DNA from: Alkalibacterium thalassium
GTDB taxonomy: Bacteria > Bacillota > Bacilli > Lactobacillales > Carnobacteriaceae_A
Reading direction: 5' to 3'
Assembly (NCBI RefSeq): GCF_900101165.1
Contig: NZ_FNFK01000005.1
Location: 1 to 64,000, forward strand
DNA length: 64,000 nucleotides
This document shows positions 18,097 to 28,417 of the stretch, piece by piece (positions within the stretch are counted from its first letter, which is position 1; each line of letters starts with the position of its first letter). Below the pieces are notes generated by a model. That model made no database searches. It had not been told where the DNA came from and saw nothing but the letters and a program-made list of their open reading frames with translations. The translations under genes and the position numbers were made by a program.

Positions 18097-20475
18097 GTGA
18101 TTAGAGGAAGACTGATCATCTTTTCTATTCTGATAGGTTTACTGGTATCGTATATCCTGACGGGGTATACTGTGCTTCTTCTCATACTCATCAGCGCCAT
18201 GATTAAAACAGTAAGGTCTGCGGACCGTCGTCTGACAGGACTGATTATTTTCAGTCTAGCTGTCGTCACTATCCGTATGCACGCAGCTGACGATCAATTT
18301 GATCCGTCGGACTCTATTCCAGAAGACTCCTATCTTGTTGAAGTTAAGCAAACAAGTTGGACCGTAGATGGCGATCGTCTTCGTTTTCAAGGGTTTGCAA
18401 TGAACGAAAAGGTTAGTCATGAAGTCATGGTGGTACACCGATTATCCAGCGAACAGGAAAAAGAAGAACGCAGAGCACTTATTCCATCTCACTTGTTGAT
18501 TGAAGGCGAGTTAAACCAGCCAGGTCAGGCAACCAACTTCAATCAGTTTGATTATCGGACCTATCTGAATCGAAAGAATATAACCTATGTTCTGTATACG
18601 AATGAGATAGAAGACATTGACCTTGCGCCATCCTTTTTAGAACGGGCCTACAAAACAGATCCGCTTAGACAAGACCTGCTGAATTATTGTGACCGGATCT
18701 TTCAGCCGACTACCGGACGCTATATCAAAGCATTGATATTTGCAGACAGGCGGGAACTGGGAGCGGAAGTGACCGAGACCTTCAAGAAGTTAGGAATCAT
18801 TCATCTTCTTAGTATTTCGGGACTACATGTCTCACTGCTGATTGGTATGATGGACCGAATTATGACTGGTATGACTGTGACCAGAGAGTCGAAGAGGCTG
18901 GTCTTTCTTTTCATCCTGCCGGTGTTCTACATATTTGCGGGTTTTGGCATAAGCATATACCGGGCGGCCATGCAGGCATGGATCCGATACCTTTCCGATA
19001 CTCTCGACTGGCACCTGACATCGCTTGACTGTTGGGGACTCACATTCTGTCTTGCCGTGTTTGTACGGCCAGTGATCATCTTTTCAGTGGGCTTTCAGCT
19101 GAGCTTTCTTATGAGCTTCATCCTTCTGTTTCTTTCTGATCAGGCCTTTTTCAGGGATCTGTCGGGAATAAAGCAGATAGTTCTCGTCAACTGTGCACTA
19201 TTCGCTTTTTCCGTACCAGTTCTCAGCTTTCATTTCTACGAGCTGTCCTGGGGCGTGCTCTTTTTAAACAGTCTGTTCGTACCGTATGTCACCTATCTTC
19301 TTATGCCAGCGCTTCTCATTCTTTTCGTTAGCTCACCGCTTCTTGCACTTACTCAATTCGGGCTTATTCTGGATGAACTGGTCAGGTGGGTGATTGTCAT
19401 TATGGAAAAGGCGAGTCTGATCATTGATCAGGCGATGTCACTGATGGTCGTCACAGGAAGGTTCAGTGGAACCATGATTGTACTATGGATCGTCTTCTGT
19501 ATTTTAGGACTGCTTCAAGTGGAAAAGAGTAAAAAGTTAATTTCTACCATACCGGTTGCAGCTTTGCTCCTGCTGCTTATAAATGTGAATACCTATTCAC
19601 CGATCGGCCAGGTTATGATGATCGATGTGGGTCAGGGCGATGCAGTTCTGATTAAAGAACCATTCGGGAGAGGATCTGTTCTGATCGACACTGGAGGCTT
19701 ACAGGTATGGAATGAAAAGGAAGAGTGGCAGATCAGAAGCAATGACTATACGCTGGGAGAAGAGGTACTGATTCCTGTGATGAAAAGTCTGGGAATCAGA
19801 ACACTCGATCAGCTGGTGATTACCCATCCGCATTGGGACCATTATGGTGCCATGAGCGAACTTATCCATTCCTTTCCTGTGAAGACGTTGGTGATGAATG
19901 ACTTTACAAAAAACCACTCAGCCTTTCGACAGTCTCTTTCCCAGATAAAGGAAGGTGCCTTGAACGTTCGAATTATAAAACCCGATGAACCTGTGAAGCT
20001 GACAGATCAGCTTCATGTCATTCATGACAACTGGACAGATCAGACGAATGAAAACAACCAGTCTATCGTTCTGCTGGGCAAATATGGAAGACTGGACTGG
20101 CTGTTTACGGGAGACATAGAGGAAGTAAGAGAAAAGAATATAATGAAGCACTTCCCTGAACTGAATGTCGATGTACTGAAAGTTGCTCACCATGGTAGTA
20201 GGACGTCTACACACGAAGCATTTTTAAAACAGATCGACCCTGACTATGCTCTGATATCTGTTGGGGAGAACAACCGATTCGGTCATCCTAATCGGGAAAA
20301 AATCGATCAGCTGAGCGGATATCCGGTCTCTCTGTTTCGAACCGACGAGAATGGGGGCATACGCTATACCTATTCGGACCTCAAGTATCTGGACAATTAC
20401 CTTCAGAAAAAAGGGGCATTTAACGTAATGACTGATAACGATAGTAAGGAGTCAAATGATGAAAACAGCTTTTAA
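18097..20475 (+). CDS. comEC: ComEC/Rec2 DNA-uptake channel
   Basis: ComEC forms the membrane channel for single-stranded DNA in transformation. The 792-residue protein has hydrophobic N-terminal segments, a soluble OB-like stretch (about 70-190), the Competence membrane domain (about 200-490, with LSISGLHVSLL), and a C-terminal metallo-beta-lactamase domain. The latter shows MIDVGQGDAVLI and THPHWDH near residue 576, plus HHGS further on. The GTG start has no obvious Shine-Dalgarno sequence, so the N-terminus is uncertain; translation may be coupled to comEB 13 bases upstream. Its 3' end overlaps holA. Confidence 0.93.
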   Translation: MIRGRLIIFSILIGLLVSYILTGYTVLLLILISAMIKTVRSADRRLTGLIIFSLAVVTIRMHAADDQFDPSDSIPEDSYLVEVKQTSWTVDGDRLRFQGFAMNEKVSHEVMVVHRLSSEQEKEERRALIPSHLLIEGELNQPGQATNFNQFDYRTYLNRKNITYVLYTNEIEDIDLAPSFLERAYKTDPLRQDLLNYCDRIFQPTTGRYIKALIFADRRELGAEVTETFKKLGIIHLLSISGLHVSLLIGMMDRIMTGMTVTRESKRLVFLFILPVFYIFAGFGISIYRAAMQAWIRYLSDTLDWHLTSLDCWGLTFCLAVFVRPVIIFSVGFQLSFLMSFILLFLSDQAFFRDLSGIKQIVLVNCALFAFSVPVLSFHFYELSWGVLFLNSLFVPYVTYLLMPALLILFVSSPLLALTQFGLILDELVRWVIVIMEKASLIIDQAMSLMVVTGRFSGTMIVLWIVFCILGLLQVEKSKKLISTIPVAALLLLLINVNTYSPIGQVMMIDVGQGDAVLIKEPFGRGSVLIDTGGLQVWNEKEEWQIRSNDYTLGEEVLIPVMKSLGIRTLDQLVITHPHWDHYGAMSELIHSFPVKTLVMNDFTKNHSAFRQSLSQIKEGALNVRIIKPDEPVKLTDQLHVIHDNWTDQTNENNQSIVLLGKYGRLDWLFTGDIEEVREKNIMKHFPELNVDVLKVAHHGSRTSTHEAFLKQIDPDYALISVGENNRFGHPNREKIDQLSGYPVSLFRTDENGGIRYTYSDLKYLDNYLQKKGAFNVMTDNDSKESNDENSF

Positions 20476-21496
20476 GCAACTGAAATCCATTTCCAATGAT
20501 AAGCTCAACAGCTGTTATCTGATTTGGGGAACAGAAGAACTTCTCCTGGATAACGCTGTAAAAGCCTTCAATAAGAGAATGGAAGAAGATAATGAAGACC
20601 CGATGAACATCTACCATTTCGATCTGTCCGACACCCCGATACAGGATGTCATTCATGAAGCTGAAAGTTATCCTTTTTTCGGGGGTAATAAGCTGATCAT
20701 TGTACATGACAGCTATATCTTTACAGGAAAAAAGGTGACACATTCCTTTACTCATGAAATTGAGCAGCTGGAAAGGTATATCAATGATCCTTCTGAGTTT
20801 TCAGTTCTGGTTTTTCTAGCACCGTATGATAAGCTGGATAAGCGGAAGAAAATAACCAAACTTGTATTGAAGAAGGCTGAAGTAATTGAAGCCAACCCGG
20901 ATAAGCAGACGGATGTAAAAGAATATGCGCTGTCTTTTTTCAGTCAGAAAGGATTGTCGATTTCCAGAGAAGGAGTAGATCTTTTAGTTAATCTGACCGA
21001 TCATAATCTGACTCGAACGATCAGAGAAGCGGAGAAGCTGGCCTTATACCACTCAGGAGAAACGGCAGTATCGATCGATGCGATTCATCAGCTGGTATCC
21101 AAGTCACTGGAACAGAATATCTTTGAGCTGAACGAACGCGTACTTAAAAAAGATGTCGGTGGATCGATCCAGCTTTATCAGGATCTGCTGACTCAGAAAG
21201 AAGACCCTGTAAAGATTTTAGCTTTGATGATCAGTCAGTTCAGACTGCTCCTGCAGGTGAAGATACTTAAGAACAAGGGATATCAGCAGTCTGATATCGC
21301 AACGATACTGAAAGTACACCCTTATCGTATAAAACTGGCTGTACAGAAACAGCAGAAGTTTCCTCAGCCTGTACTGTCTCAAGCGCATCACATGCTTATA
21401 ACTGCAGACCATGAAATAAAGACTGGAAAGGTCGATCCTGAGCTGCAAATCGAGCTGTTTATTTGGAAATTCTCCAAACTGCAGGAGAAGATATAA
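20459..21496 (+). CDS. holA: DNA polymerase III delta subunit
   Basis: HolA is the clamp-loader subunit that opens the beta sliding clamp. The protein of about 345 residues starts MKTAFKQLKS and carries the typical YLIWGTEELLLDNAV segment, then the AAA+-like fold and C-terminal collar domain (FIWKFSKLQ). AAGGAG at 20446-20451 is seven bases from ATG 20459 and only four from ATG 20456, so I use 20459. It overlaps the end of comEC, the usual comEC-holA-rpsT order. Confidence 0.95.
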   Translation: MKTAFKQLKSISNDKLNSCYLIWGTEELLLDNAVKAFNKRMEEDNEDPMNIYHFDLSDTPIQDVIHEAESYPFFGGNKLIIVHDSYIFTGKKVTHSFTHEIEQLERYINDPSEFSVLVFLAPYDKLDKRKKITKLVLKKAEVIEANPDKQTDVKEYALSFFSQKGLSISREGVDLLVNLTDHNLTRTIREAEKLALYHSGETAVSIDAIHQLVSKSLEQNIFELNERVLKKDVGGSIQLYQDLLTQKEDPVKILALMISQFRLLLQVKILKNKGYQQSDIATILKVHPYRIKLAVQKQQKFPQPVLSQAHHMLITADHEIKTGKVDPELQIELFIWKFSKLQEKI

Positions 21497-21515
21497 GCAA
21501 TGAATGAAAAAATCA

Positions 21516-21544
21516 TTGAAAAAAGCTTGCAGATATTGTAAAAT
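21516..21544 (+). promoter_or_regulatory. Promoter for rpsT
   Basis: TTGAAA (21516-21521) and TAAAAT (21539-21544) with a 17-base spacer, about 105 bases ahead of rpsT. Confidence 0.55.
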
Positions 21545-21649
21545 GAGGAATGTTGAATAAATCAACTGTTAAGGTTGTCATTTATTGCAGGATATGAGCA
21601 ATAATCTGTAGACCAATTTAATTGAGACGATATAAGGAGTGTTTTACCT

Positions 21650-21901
21650 ATGCCAAACATGATTCAAACTGAAAAAAGACAGAGACAAGACGTTAAGAAG
21701 AGACTGAATAACATGAGTCAGGTTACTTCAATGAGAACAGCTAAGAAAAAATTTGTTGCTGCGGTAGACAGCAACGCAGACAACGCTCAGGAGCTTTACA
21801 GAAAAGCTGTTAAAGCGATCGATAAAGCTGCTGCAAAAGGTCTTGTTCATCCGAACAAAGCTGCTAGAGACAAGTCCCGTTTAAGCAAAAAATTAGCATA
21901 A
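21650..21901 (+). CDS. rpsT: 30S ribosomal protein S20
   Basis: S20 binds 16S rRNA early in 30S assembly. The 83-residue basic helical protein starts [13 protein letters not shown] and ends [17 protein letters not shown], both typical. It is preceded by AAGGAG, has its own promoter, and is closed by a terminator at 21910. Confidence 0.97.
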   Translation: MPNMIQTEKRQRQDVKKRLNNMSQVTSMRTAKKKFVAAVDSNADNAQELYRKAVKAIDKAAAKGLVHPNKAARDKSRLSKKLA

Positions 21902-21909
21902 TTGACTGA

Positions 21910-21953
21910 AAAGTATTCTCTTGAGACGCAAAGTCTTTGAGAATACTTTTTTT
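21910..21953 (+). terminator. Terminator of rpsT
   Basis: AAAGTATTCTC (21910-21920) pairs with GAGAATACTTT (21939-21949), with a T run to 21953. Confidence 0.92.
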
Positions 21954-21996
21954 ATGATAAACTAAGCTTGAATGACTGCTAGAGAGGGGAATTTAT

Positions 21997-23982
21997 TTGG
22001 TCGAACAAGCATTTAAACTGAAATCAGTATACCAGCCAGGGGGAGACCAGCCTGAAGCAATAAAGAAATTGGTCAAGGGAATCAAGGAGAACCAGAAAGA
22101 GCAAGTTTTACTTGGAGCGACAGGGACTGGGAAGACATTTACCATGTCCAACGTAATTCAGGAAGTGAACAAGCCAACACTTGTCATGGCACATAACAAG
22201 ACATTGGCCGGTCAACTTTATACGGAGTTTAAGGAATTCTTTCCGGACAATGCTGTCGAATACTTCGTCAGTTATTACGACTACTATCAGCCTGAAGCAT
22301 ACGTGCCGTCTTCCGACACCTTCATTGAAAAGGATGCCAGCATTAATGATGAAATAGATAAGTTGCGACACTCTGCGACAAGTGCTTTGCTTGAGCGAAG
22401 AGATGTGATTGTAGTTGCTTCTGTATCCTGTATTTATGGACTGGTCAATCCGAAAGATTACGCGGAACACGTCCTTTCTCTGCGTTCAGGAATGGAAATC
22501 AGCAGGGAAACGCTGCTCAGACGCCTAGTCGATATGCAGTTTGAACGAAACGACATTGATTTTCAGCGTGGACGCTTTCGTGTTCGCGGGGATATCATTG
22601 AAGTTTTCCTTGCCTCCAGAGAAAGTGAAGCCATTCGTATTGAGATGTTCGGTGATGAGATAGACAGGATTAGAGAAGTTGATGTTCTGACAGGTGAAGT
22701 CAAAGCGGATCTGTCTCACGTACCGATCTTCCCTGCCACTCACTTCGTTTCAAATGATGAACAGACTAGGTCGGCTATCGAATCCATTCAGGCAGAACTG
22801 AAGGACCGTCTGGAAGAATTGAAAAGAGATAATAAACTGCTCGAAGCACAGCGACTGGAACAGCGGACGAATTATGATATTGAAATGATGATGGAAATGG
22901 GCTACTGTTCAGGCATAGAGAACTATTCTAGACACTTGGATGGCCGGAAGCCTGGTCAAGCACCCTATACACTGCTGGACTTCTTCCCTGAAGACTCTCT
23001 TTTCATTATTGATGAATCTCATATCACTATGCCTCAGATCAGAGGGATGTACAATGGGGACAGAGCCAGAAAACAGCAGTTGATCGATCATGGTTTCCGC
23101 CTGCCGAGCGCACTGGATAACCGCCCGCTGCGCCTGGAAGAGTTTGAAGAACGCGTGCCTCAGATCAACTATATTTCAGCTACGCCGGCTGATTATGAAA
23201 TGAACCGATCCAGTCAAATCGTCGAGCAGATCATTAGACCAACAGGCCTGCTTGATCCAATCGTTGAAGTCCGTCCGATCAAAGGACAGATTGATGACTT
23301 GATCGAAGAAATCAATGATCGAGTCGAGAAAGACGAAAGAGTCTTCATTACGACATTGACCAAGAAAATGTCCGAGGACTTGACCGACTACCTTAAAGAG
23401 GTAGGGATAAAAGTCGAATACTTGCATAGTGACGTTAAGACGCTGGAACGGACACAGATCATCCGGGACCTTCGTGTCGGGAAGTTTGACGTTCTGATCG
23501 GAATCAACTTGCTTAGAGAAGGTCTGGACGTTCCCGAAGTCTCTATGGTTGCTATTCTGGATGCAGATAAGGAAGGATTCCTGAGAAGTGCCCGTTCACT
23601 GATTCAGACTATCGGACGAGCTGCTCGAAATGAAAATGGCCGAGTGATCATGTACGCAGACCGTATAACGGACTCAATGAAGCAGGCAATAGAGGAAACC
23701 GAACGTCGTCGCCAGATTCAGGAAGAGTATAATAAGGAACATGGCACCACGCCGAAGACGATCAAAAAAGAAGTAAGAGATCTTATCAGAATCTCTACCG
23801 TTGTTGATGATGAAGAAAAAGACTTGTCAGAAGAAGTCGTCAAGCAACTGTCCAGAGAAGAGAGACGACAGCTGATCGAAACAATGGAGCTGGAAATGAA
23901 AGAAGCAGCGAAAGAACTAGACTTCGAGAAAGCCGCACAACTACGGGATGTTGTCATGGAATTAAAGACGAAATATTCATAA
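21997..23982 (+). CDS. uvrB: Excinuclease ABC subunit B
   Basis: UvrB is the damage-verifying helicase-like subunit of nucleotide excision repair. In 661 residues I see Walker A GATGTGKT (40-47), the beta-hairpin region [17 protein letters not shown] near 95, the IIDESH Walker B near 338, helicase motif VI in QTIGRAARN, and the C-terminal UVR domain that contacts UvrC. The start is TTG behind GAGGGG. In many Firmicutes uvrA follows; here the pyrimidine operon follows, so uvrA must lie elsewhere. I saw no LexA box upstream. Confidence 0.97.
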   Translation: MVEQAFKLKSVYQPGGDQPEAIKKLVKGIKENQKEQVLLGATGTGKTFTMSNVIQEVNKPTLVMAHNKTLAGQLYTEFKEFFPDNAVEYFVSYYDYYQPEAYVPSSDTFIEKDASINDEIDKLRHSATSALLERRDVIVVASVSCIYGLVNPKDYAEHVLSLRSGMEISRETLLRRLVDMQFERNDIDFQRGRFRVRGDIIEVFLASRESEAIRIEMFGDEIDRIREVDVLTGEVKADLSHVPIFPATHFVSNDEQTRSAIESIQAELKDRLEELKRDNKLLEAQRLEQRTNYDIEMMMEMGYCSGIENYSRHLDGRKPGQAPYTLLDFFPEDSLFIIDESHITMPQIRGMYNGDRARKQQLIDHGFRLPSALDNRPLRLEEFEERVPQINYISATPADYEMNRSSQIVEQIIRPTGLLDPIVEVRPIKGQIDDLIEEINDRVEKDERVFITTLTKKMSEDLTDYLKEVGIKVEYLHSDVKTLERTQIIRDLRVGKFDVLIGINLLREGLDVPEVSMVAILDADKEGFLRSARSLIQTIGRAARNENGRVIMYADRITDSMKQAIEETERRRQIQEEYNKEHGTTPKTIKKEVRDLIRISTVVDDEEKDLSEEVVKQLSREERRQLIETMELEMKEAAKELDFEKAAQLRDVVMELKTKYS

Positions 23983-23997
23983 TCTATAAATATCCGG

Positions 23998-24026
23998 TTG
24001 ACTTTTTTACAGTAAACCTTTAGAGT
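23998..24026 (+). promoter_or_regulatory. Promoter of the pyr operon
   Basis: TTGACT (23998-24003) and TAGAGT (24021-24026) are 17 bases apart, immediately upstream of the first PyrR attenuator. Confidence 0.65.
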
Positions 24027-24053
24027 TAATTTAAATTAAATAACTGTCCTTTA

Positions 24054-24222
24054 AAGATAGTCCAGAGAGGCTAAGAAGGAGACGCGTATCTTCATGATGT
24101 ACCAGAGAGTATGTATGGAGATAATAGTCAGGTAGACTGGTTATGCCAGAACTGCCGGATTATGCCCAACAAAACAGTCAATGGGAAGCACTCTTATCTT
24201 AGATGGATAGGAGTGCTTTTTT
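24054..24222 (+). promoter_or_regulatory. PyrR-dependent attenuator upstream of pyrR
   Basis: The PyrR-binding loop AGTCCAGAGAGGCT (24059-24072) followed by AAG is an excellent match to the known anti-antiterminator. It is closed by AAGATA/TATCTT (24054-24059 with 24087-24092). The intrinsic terminator is at 24186-24222: AAGCACTC pairs with GAGTGCTT and is followed by six Ts. When UMP is high, PyrR stabilises the first hairpin and transcription stops. Confidence 0.9.
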
Positions 24223-24323
24223 GTATACTTCAAACGAAGTAAGTGACATGCTTTATCGGCAGATATTTAATAAAAAAGCTGGACATAGAAATATGCTTTT
24301 CAGCTGTCTACAGGAGGCAGGTC

Positions 24324-24866
24324 ATGGAAAATAAAACAGTAGTAGAAGTTGTCAACGAAGCGGCAATCAAACGGGCACTGACACGTATTACTTATGAGAT
24401 TATTGAAAAAAATAAAGGGATCGAGAAACTGGTGCTTGCAGGTATCCGTACGAGAGGAATCATTTTAGCCCAGAGAATTGCAGATCGTATTCTTGAACTG
24501 GAAGGCGAATCGGTCGAAGTAATAGAGCTGGACACATCATTGTATCGCGATGACAGAGAAGATGATGCTTCTGCAGCACAGGTATCAGCCGGACATGTTC
24601 AGGATGCAGCCGGTAAAAAAGTAGTGATTATTGATGATGTACTGTATACAGGCAGAACTATACGAGCAGCCCTTGATGCTATAATCGATAGAGGAAGACC
24701 TGAAAAAATATATCTAGCTGTACTGATAGACAGAGGCAATCGGGAGCTTCCCATAAGGGCAGATTTTGTCGGCAAGAATCTTCCAACTTCCCGTGAAGAG
24801 TCCGTTCAGGTTTATTTGAATGAAGCAGATGGAAAAGAACACGTAGATATAATAAAACCGTCATGA
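24324..24866 (+). CDS. pyrR: Pyr operon attenuation regulator / uracil phosphoribosyltransferase
   Basis: PyrR binds the pyr leader RNA in response to UMP and also has weak uracil phosphoribosyltransferase activity. The 180-residue protein has the PRPP loop VVIIDDVLYTGRT near 96. ATG 24324 lies six bases after AGGAGG. An in-frame ATG at 24243 would add 27 residues without a ribosome-binding site and is rejected. It is the first gene of the operon, between two attenuators it would control itself. Confidence 0.95.
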   Translation: MENKTVVEVVNEAAIKRALTRITYEIIEKNKGIEKLVLAGIRTRGIILAQRIADRILELEGESVEVIELDTSLYRDDREDDASAAQVSAGHVQDAAGKKVVIIDDVLYTGRTIRAALDAIIDRGRPEKIYLAVLIDRGNRELPIRADFVGKNLPTSREESVQVYLNEADGKEHVDIIKPS

Positions 24867-24891
24867 ACAAAGTGATGTGAGCTTTAACTGA

Positions 24892-25067
24892 AGCCCCGTG
24901 AGGCACAGAAGGTCACAGGATAGACTATGAGTACAAAGGATGCTTGGGGGCTCCGTGAGTTCATTCAGCTAAAATAGCTGAAAGGATCGTAAGCCTGACT
25001 TGCAGCTGTTATTGTTTCATAGTTATTCCCGTGAAGACCCGGTGTCCCTGGATACACCGGGTCTTTT
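24892..25067 (+). promoter_or_regulatory. Second PyrR-type attenuator, between pyrR and pyrB
   Basis: AGCCCCGTGAGGC (24892-24904) followed by ACAGAAGG resembles the relaxed PyrR-binding loop. ACTATGA near 24923 can pair with TCATAGT near 25017 as an antiterminator. The terminator pairs AAGACCCGGTGT (25034-25045) with ACACCGGGTCTT (25054-25065) plus a short T run. A second control point is common in Gram-positive pyr operons, often next to pyrP, which is absent here. Confidence 0.75.
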
Positions 25068-25114
25068 AATATCCAGAGAGCCACTGAATATCCGTAAATA
25101 CAAAGGAGGAAGAA

Positions 25115-26029
25115 ATGGATACGTCAGAAAGAAGACAGGCCAGACACTTTGTTTCATTGAATAATTATAACGAGAATGACATCATGTCATTAATAAAGAA
25201 GGCACTTGCCTACAAGCATAACTTATCTGTTCCTAAGTACAAGGGAATGTATGCCGTGAACTGCTTTTTTGAAGAAAGTACGCGCACACACAAAAGCTTT
25301 GAGATGGCTGAAAAAAAATTAGGAATGGATGTGCTGGATTTTCAGCCCTCCATGAGTAGTGTCAGGAAAGGTGAAAGTCTCTATGACACGGTTCTTACCT
25401 TTCAGTCACTGGGAATCGATCTGATGGTTATCAGACACAGTGATGTTGCTTACTATAACCAGCTGATCGACAGCGAGTCCATTACATGCTCAATCGTCAA
25501 TGGAGGAGATGGTGCCGGACAGCACCCTAGTCAGTCTTTACTTGATCTTATGACGATTTATGAAGAATTTGGAACATTTAAAGGTGTGAAGGTCGCCATA
25601 GCAGGGGATATCCTTCACTCAAGAGTAGCCAGAAGCAATATGCAGATCCTGAAGAAACTTGGAGCCGAACTCTTTTTTTCCGGTCCGGAAGAGTTTCTTG
25701 GAACTGAATGTCAGACATATGGCGAGTACAGATCTATTGATGAACTGGCAGATCAAGTCGATGTTGTAATGCTACTTCGGGTTCAGCGTGAAAGACATAT
25801 ACAGCAGCCAAGTCACGAGCTGGATGTCTCATATTTGGCTCAGTATGGGTTGACCAAAGAAAGAGAATCCAGAATGCACAGAAAAGCCATCATCATGCAC
25901 CCGGCACCAGTTAACCGAGGCATCGAAATTACTGATGAGCTGGTAGAATGTGATCGATCGAGAATAGTCAGACAGATGGAAAATGGAGTATTTGCACGTA
26001 TGGCAATTATAGATTCGATTTTAAACTAA
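25115..26029 (+). CDS. pyrB: Aspartate carbamoyltransferase, catalytic subunit
   Basis: PyrB condenses carbamoyl phosphate and aspartate, the committed step of UMP synthesis. The 304-residue protein has the carbamoyl-phosphate motif STRTH in FFEESTRTHKSFE (about 50-60), HPSQ near 133 and HPAPVNRG near 264. There is no PyrI partner, as expected for Gram-positive bacteria. AGGAGG precedes ATG 25115. Confidence 0.97.
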   Translation: MDTSERRQARHFVSLNNYNENDIMSLIKKALAYKHNLSVPKYKGMYAVNCFFEESTRTHKSFEMAEKKLGMDVLDFQPSMSSVRKGESLYDTVLTFQSLGIDLMVIRHSDVAYYNQLIDSESITCSIVNGGDGAGQHPSQSLLDLMTIYEEFGTFKGVKVAIAGDILHSRVARSNMQILKKLGAELFFSGPEEFLGTECQTYGEYRSIDELADQVDVVMLLRVQRERHIQQPSHELDVSYLAQYGLTKERESRMHRKAIIMHPAPVNRGIEITDELVECDRSRIVRQMENGVFARMAIIDSILN

Positions 26030-26048
26030 AAAACAGGGGATGACACGT

Positions 26049-27329
26049 GTGTCAATTTTAATAAAAAATGCAGAAATAATTGATGGAACAGGACAGACTC
26101 GTCAAGTAGATATATACACTGACAAGGGAATCATTCAGAAAATTGGTATGAATCTTGATGATGAAGCTGGACGGATACTGGATGCTGAAGGAAAATTGGT
26201 TTCACCTGGACTGATTGATGTACATGTCCATCTTAGAGAACCGGGCTATGAGTACAAAGAAACGATCGAGAGTGGGTCAAAGGCAGCAGCTCGAGGCGGA
26301 TTTACAACTATCTGTGCTATGCCGAATCTCAGCCCAGTTCCTGATACGCCTGAACGATTCAAGAAAATCATAGAGAGAATAGATGAGAATGCGCAGGTCA
26401 AAGTGAAACATTACGCTCCGATAACAAGGGAACTTACAAGCAATGAACTGACTGATCAGAAGGCTATGTTAGAAGAAGGAGCCTTTGCTTTTACAAATGA
26501 CGGTGTCGGAGTTCAGACAGCTGGAATAATGTATAAAGCAATGCTTGAAGCCGCAGAAAATGGCGCAGCACTAGTGGCTCATACCGAAGATGACAGCCTC
26601 CTGTTTAATGGTGTGATGCATGAAGGGAAAAGAAATAAGGAACTGAACCTTCCCGGCATGCTGCAGCTGACTGAGTCAACGCAGATTGCAAGAGATGTCC
26701 TGCTGGCTGAAGCCACTGGAGCTCATTACCATGTCTGTCATGTGTCAGCAAAAGAAAGTGTGCGTGTTATTCGAGATGCAAAACGTTCTGGAATCAACGT
26801 GACGGCAGAGGTCACACCACACCATTTACTTTTATGTGATGAGGATATCCCTTCTGATACAAGCCAGTATAAAATGAATCCCCCTTTGCGCAGCAGAGAG
26901 GACAGAGAGGCTCTGATCGAAGGGCTGATTGATGGGACGATCGACATGATCGCCACAGATCACGCTCCTCATAGCGATGAAGAGAAAAGCGGATCAATGA
27001 TCGGGTCTCCTTTTGGCATTGTGGGAAGCGAAACAGCTTTTGCTCTGTTATACACTTATCTTGTTAAAAAAGGGAAGCTCAGCTTAGATCAGCTGATTAG
27101 TAAGTTGACCACCATCCCTGCAGATATATTTCAAATGGAAACTGGAAGAATCGAAGTTGGGGCACCAGCAGATCTGGCCTGCTTTGATCTGGGTGGGGAA
27201 GAACGTATCTCGCGTGAGGATTTCCTCTCAAAATCTTCAAATACCCCATTCTTAGGCTGGAAAGTCAACGGACTGACAGTATTTACAATGGTTGATGGTC
27301 AAGTCGTATATGAGGGGGAGAACATATGA
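26049..27329 (+). CDS. pyrC: Dihydroorotase
   Basis: PyrC cyclises carbamoyl aspartate to dihydroorotate. The protein is a type I zinc amidohydrolase of about 426 residues with [10 protein letters not shown] near 57 and IATDHAPHS near 302 carrying metal and catalytic residues. I start at GTG 26049 because GGGG at 26036-26039 is nine bases upstream; the ATG at 26040 directly abuts that sequence and would lack proper spacing. Its stop overlaps the carA start in ATGA. Confidence 0.95.
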   Translation: MSILIKNAEIIDGTGQTRQVDIYTDKGIIQKIGMNLDDEAGRILDAEGKLVSPGLIDVHVHLREPGYEYKETIESGSKAAARGGFTTICAMPNLSPVPDTPERFKKIIERIDENAQVKVKHYAPITRELTSNELTDQKAMLEEGAFAFTNDGVGVQTAGIMYKAMLEAAENGAALVAHTEDDSLLFNGVMHEGKRNKELNLPGMLQLTESTQIARDVLLAEATGAHYHVCHVSAKESVRVIRDAKRSGINVTAEVTPHHLLLCDEDIPSDTSQYKMNPPLRSREDREALIEGLIDGTIDMIATDHAPHSDEEKSGSMIGSPFGIVGSETAFALLYTYLVKKGKLSLDQLISKLTTIPADIFQMETGRIEVGAPADLACFDLGGEERISREDFLSKSSNTPFLGWKVNGLTVFTMVDGQVVYEGENI

Positions 27330-28417
27330 AAAAAAGAATGCTCGTACTGGAAGACGGAAATGTCTTTAAAGGATTCGGATTTGGTGCTGACAAAGAAACG
27401 ATCGGAGAAGTCGTGTTCAACACAGGAATGACCGGTTATCAGGAATCGATCACTGATCAGTCATACAATGGTCAGCTGCTGACTTTTACTTATCCTTTAG
27501 TAGGAAATGCAGGCATAAACAGGGATGACTACGAATCCATTTTCCCAACGATAAAAGCTGTGATCGTCAAAGAATTTGCGAGACGACCATCAAACTGGCG
27601 AAGCAGAATGAATCTGGATGAATTTTTAACAGAAAAAGATATTCCGGGGCTTACTGGTGTCGATACGAGGCGACTAACGCGAGTGATTCGTGAACACGGT
27701 GCTATGAAAGCCATTTTAACGGATTTTACAGAAGAGACTGATGCATTGATCGATCGGCTTAAATCCGTTACTCTTCCGACTGATCAGGTTGCTCAAGTGT
27801 CTACTGAACGCCCTTATGTCAGTCCTCAAAATGGACGTCGCGTGATTGTCATCGATTTTGGTCTGAAGCATAGTATCCTGCATGAATTGAATAAAAGAGA
27901 ATGTCATGTAACGGTTCTGCCGCATGATACAAAAGCAGAAACCATACTTAATCTGAAACCTGACGGGGTGATGCTGACGAACGGCCCAGGGGATCCTAAA
28001 GATCTGCCGTATGCTCATGACATGATCAGAGAACTACAGAAACATGTACCGATTTTCGGGATATGTCTTGGTCATCAGCTGATTGCTCTGGCGAATGGTG
28101 CAGATACGTTTAAAATGACTTTTGGTCATAGAGGATTTAATCACCCAGTACGTGAGATCGCGACTGGTCGAATCGATTTTACGTCTCAGAACCACGGATA
28201 TGCGGTATCTGAAGAATCAGTCGATAATAATGAACTGAGAATCACACACATTGAAATCAATGATGGAACAGTTGAAGGCTTGAGACATCGCCGGTATCCG
28301 GTGTTCAGCGTACAGTATCATCCGGATGCTGCACCTGGTCCTCATGATGCCGCAGACCTGTTCGACCAGTTTATTGAAGAAATAGATGCATGGAAGGTGG
28401 AAGAAACGAATGCCTAA
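27326..28417 (+). CDS. carA: Carbamoyl phosphate synthase, small (glutaminase) subunit
   Basis: CarA releases ammonia from glutamine for CarB. The 363-residue protein has an N-terminal CPSase small-chain domain and a class I glutaminase domain with nucleophile C247 in FGICLGHQ and H332. The third triad position reads [10 protein letters not shown], with D334 where many CarA proteins have Glu; this looks like a conservative family variant. It overlaps pyrC by four bases and carB by eight. Confidence 0.96.
   Translation: MKKRMLVLEDGNVFKGFGFGADKETIGEVVFNTGMTGYQESITDQSYNGQLLTFTYPLVGNAGINRDDYESIFPTIKAVIVKEFARRPSNWRSRMNLDEFLTEKDIPGLTGVDTRRLTRVIREHGAMKAILTDFTEETDALIDRLKSVTLPTDQVAQVSTERPYVSPQNGRRVIVIDFGLKHSILHELNKRECHVTVLPHDTKAETILNLKPDGVMLTNGPGDPKDLPYAHDMIRELQKHVPIFGICLGHQLIALANGADTFKMTFGHRGFNHPVREIATGRIDFTSQNHGYAVSEESVDNNELRITHIEINDGTVEGLRHRRYPVFSVQYHPDAAPGPHDAADLFDQFIEEIDAWKVEETNA

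Noticed and set aside
21954-21996. LexA control of uvrB, expected by analogy with Bacillus
   Set aside because: No CGAAC-N4-GTTCG-like palindrome is visible upstream of uvrB, in contrast to the orphan gene at 46.2 kb.
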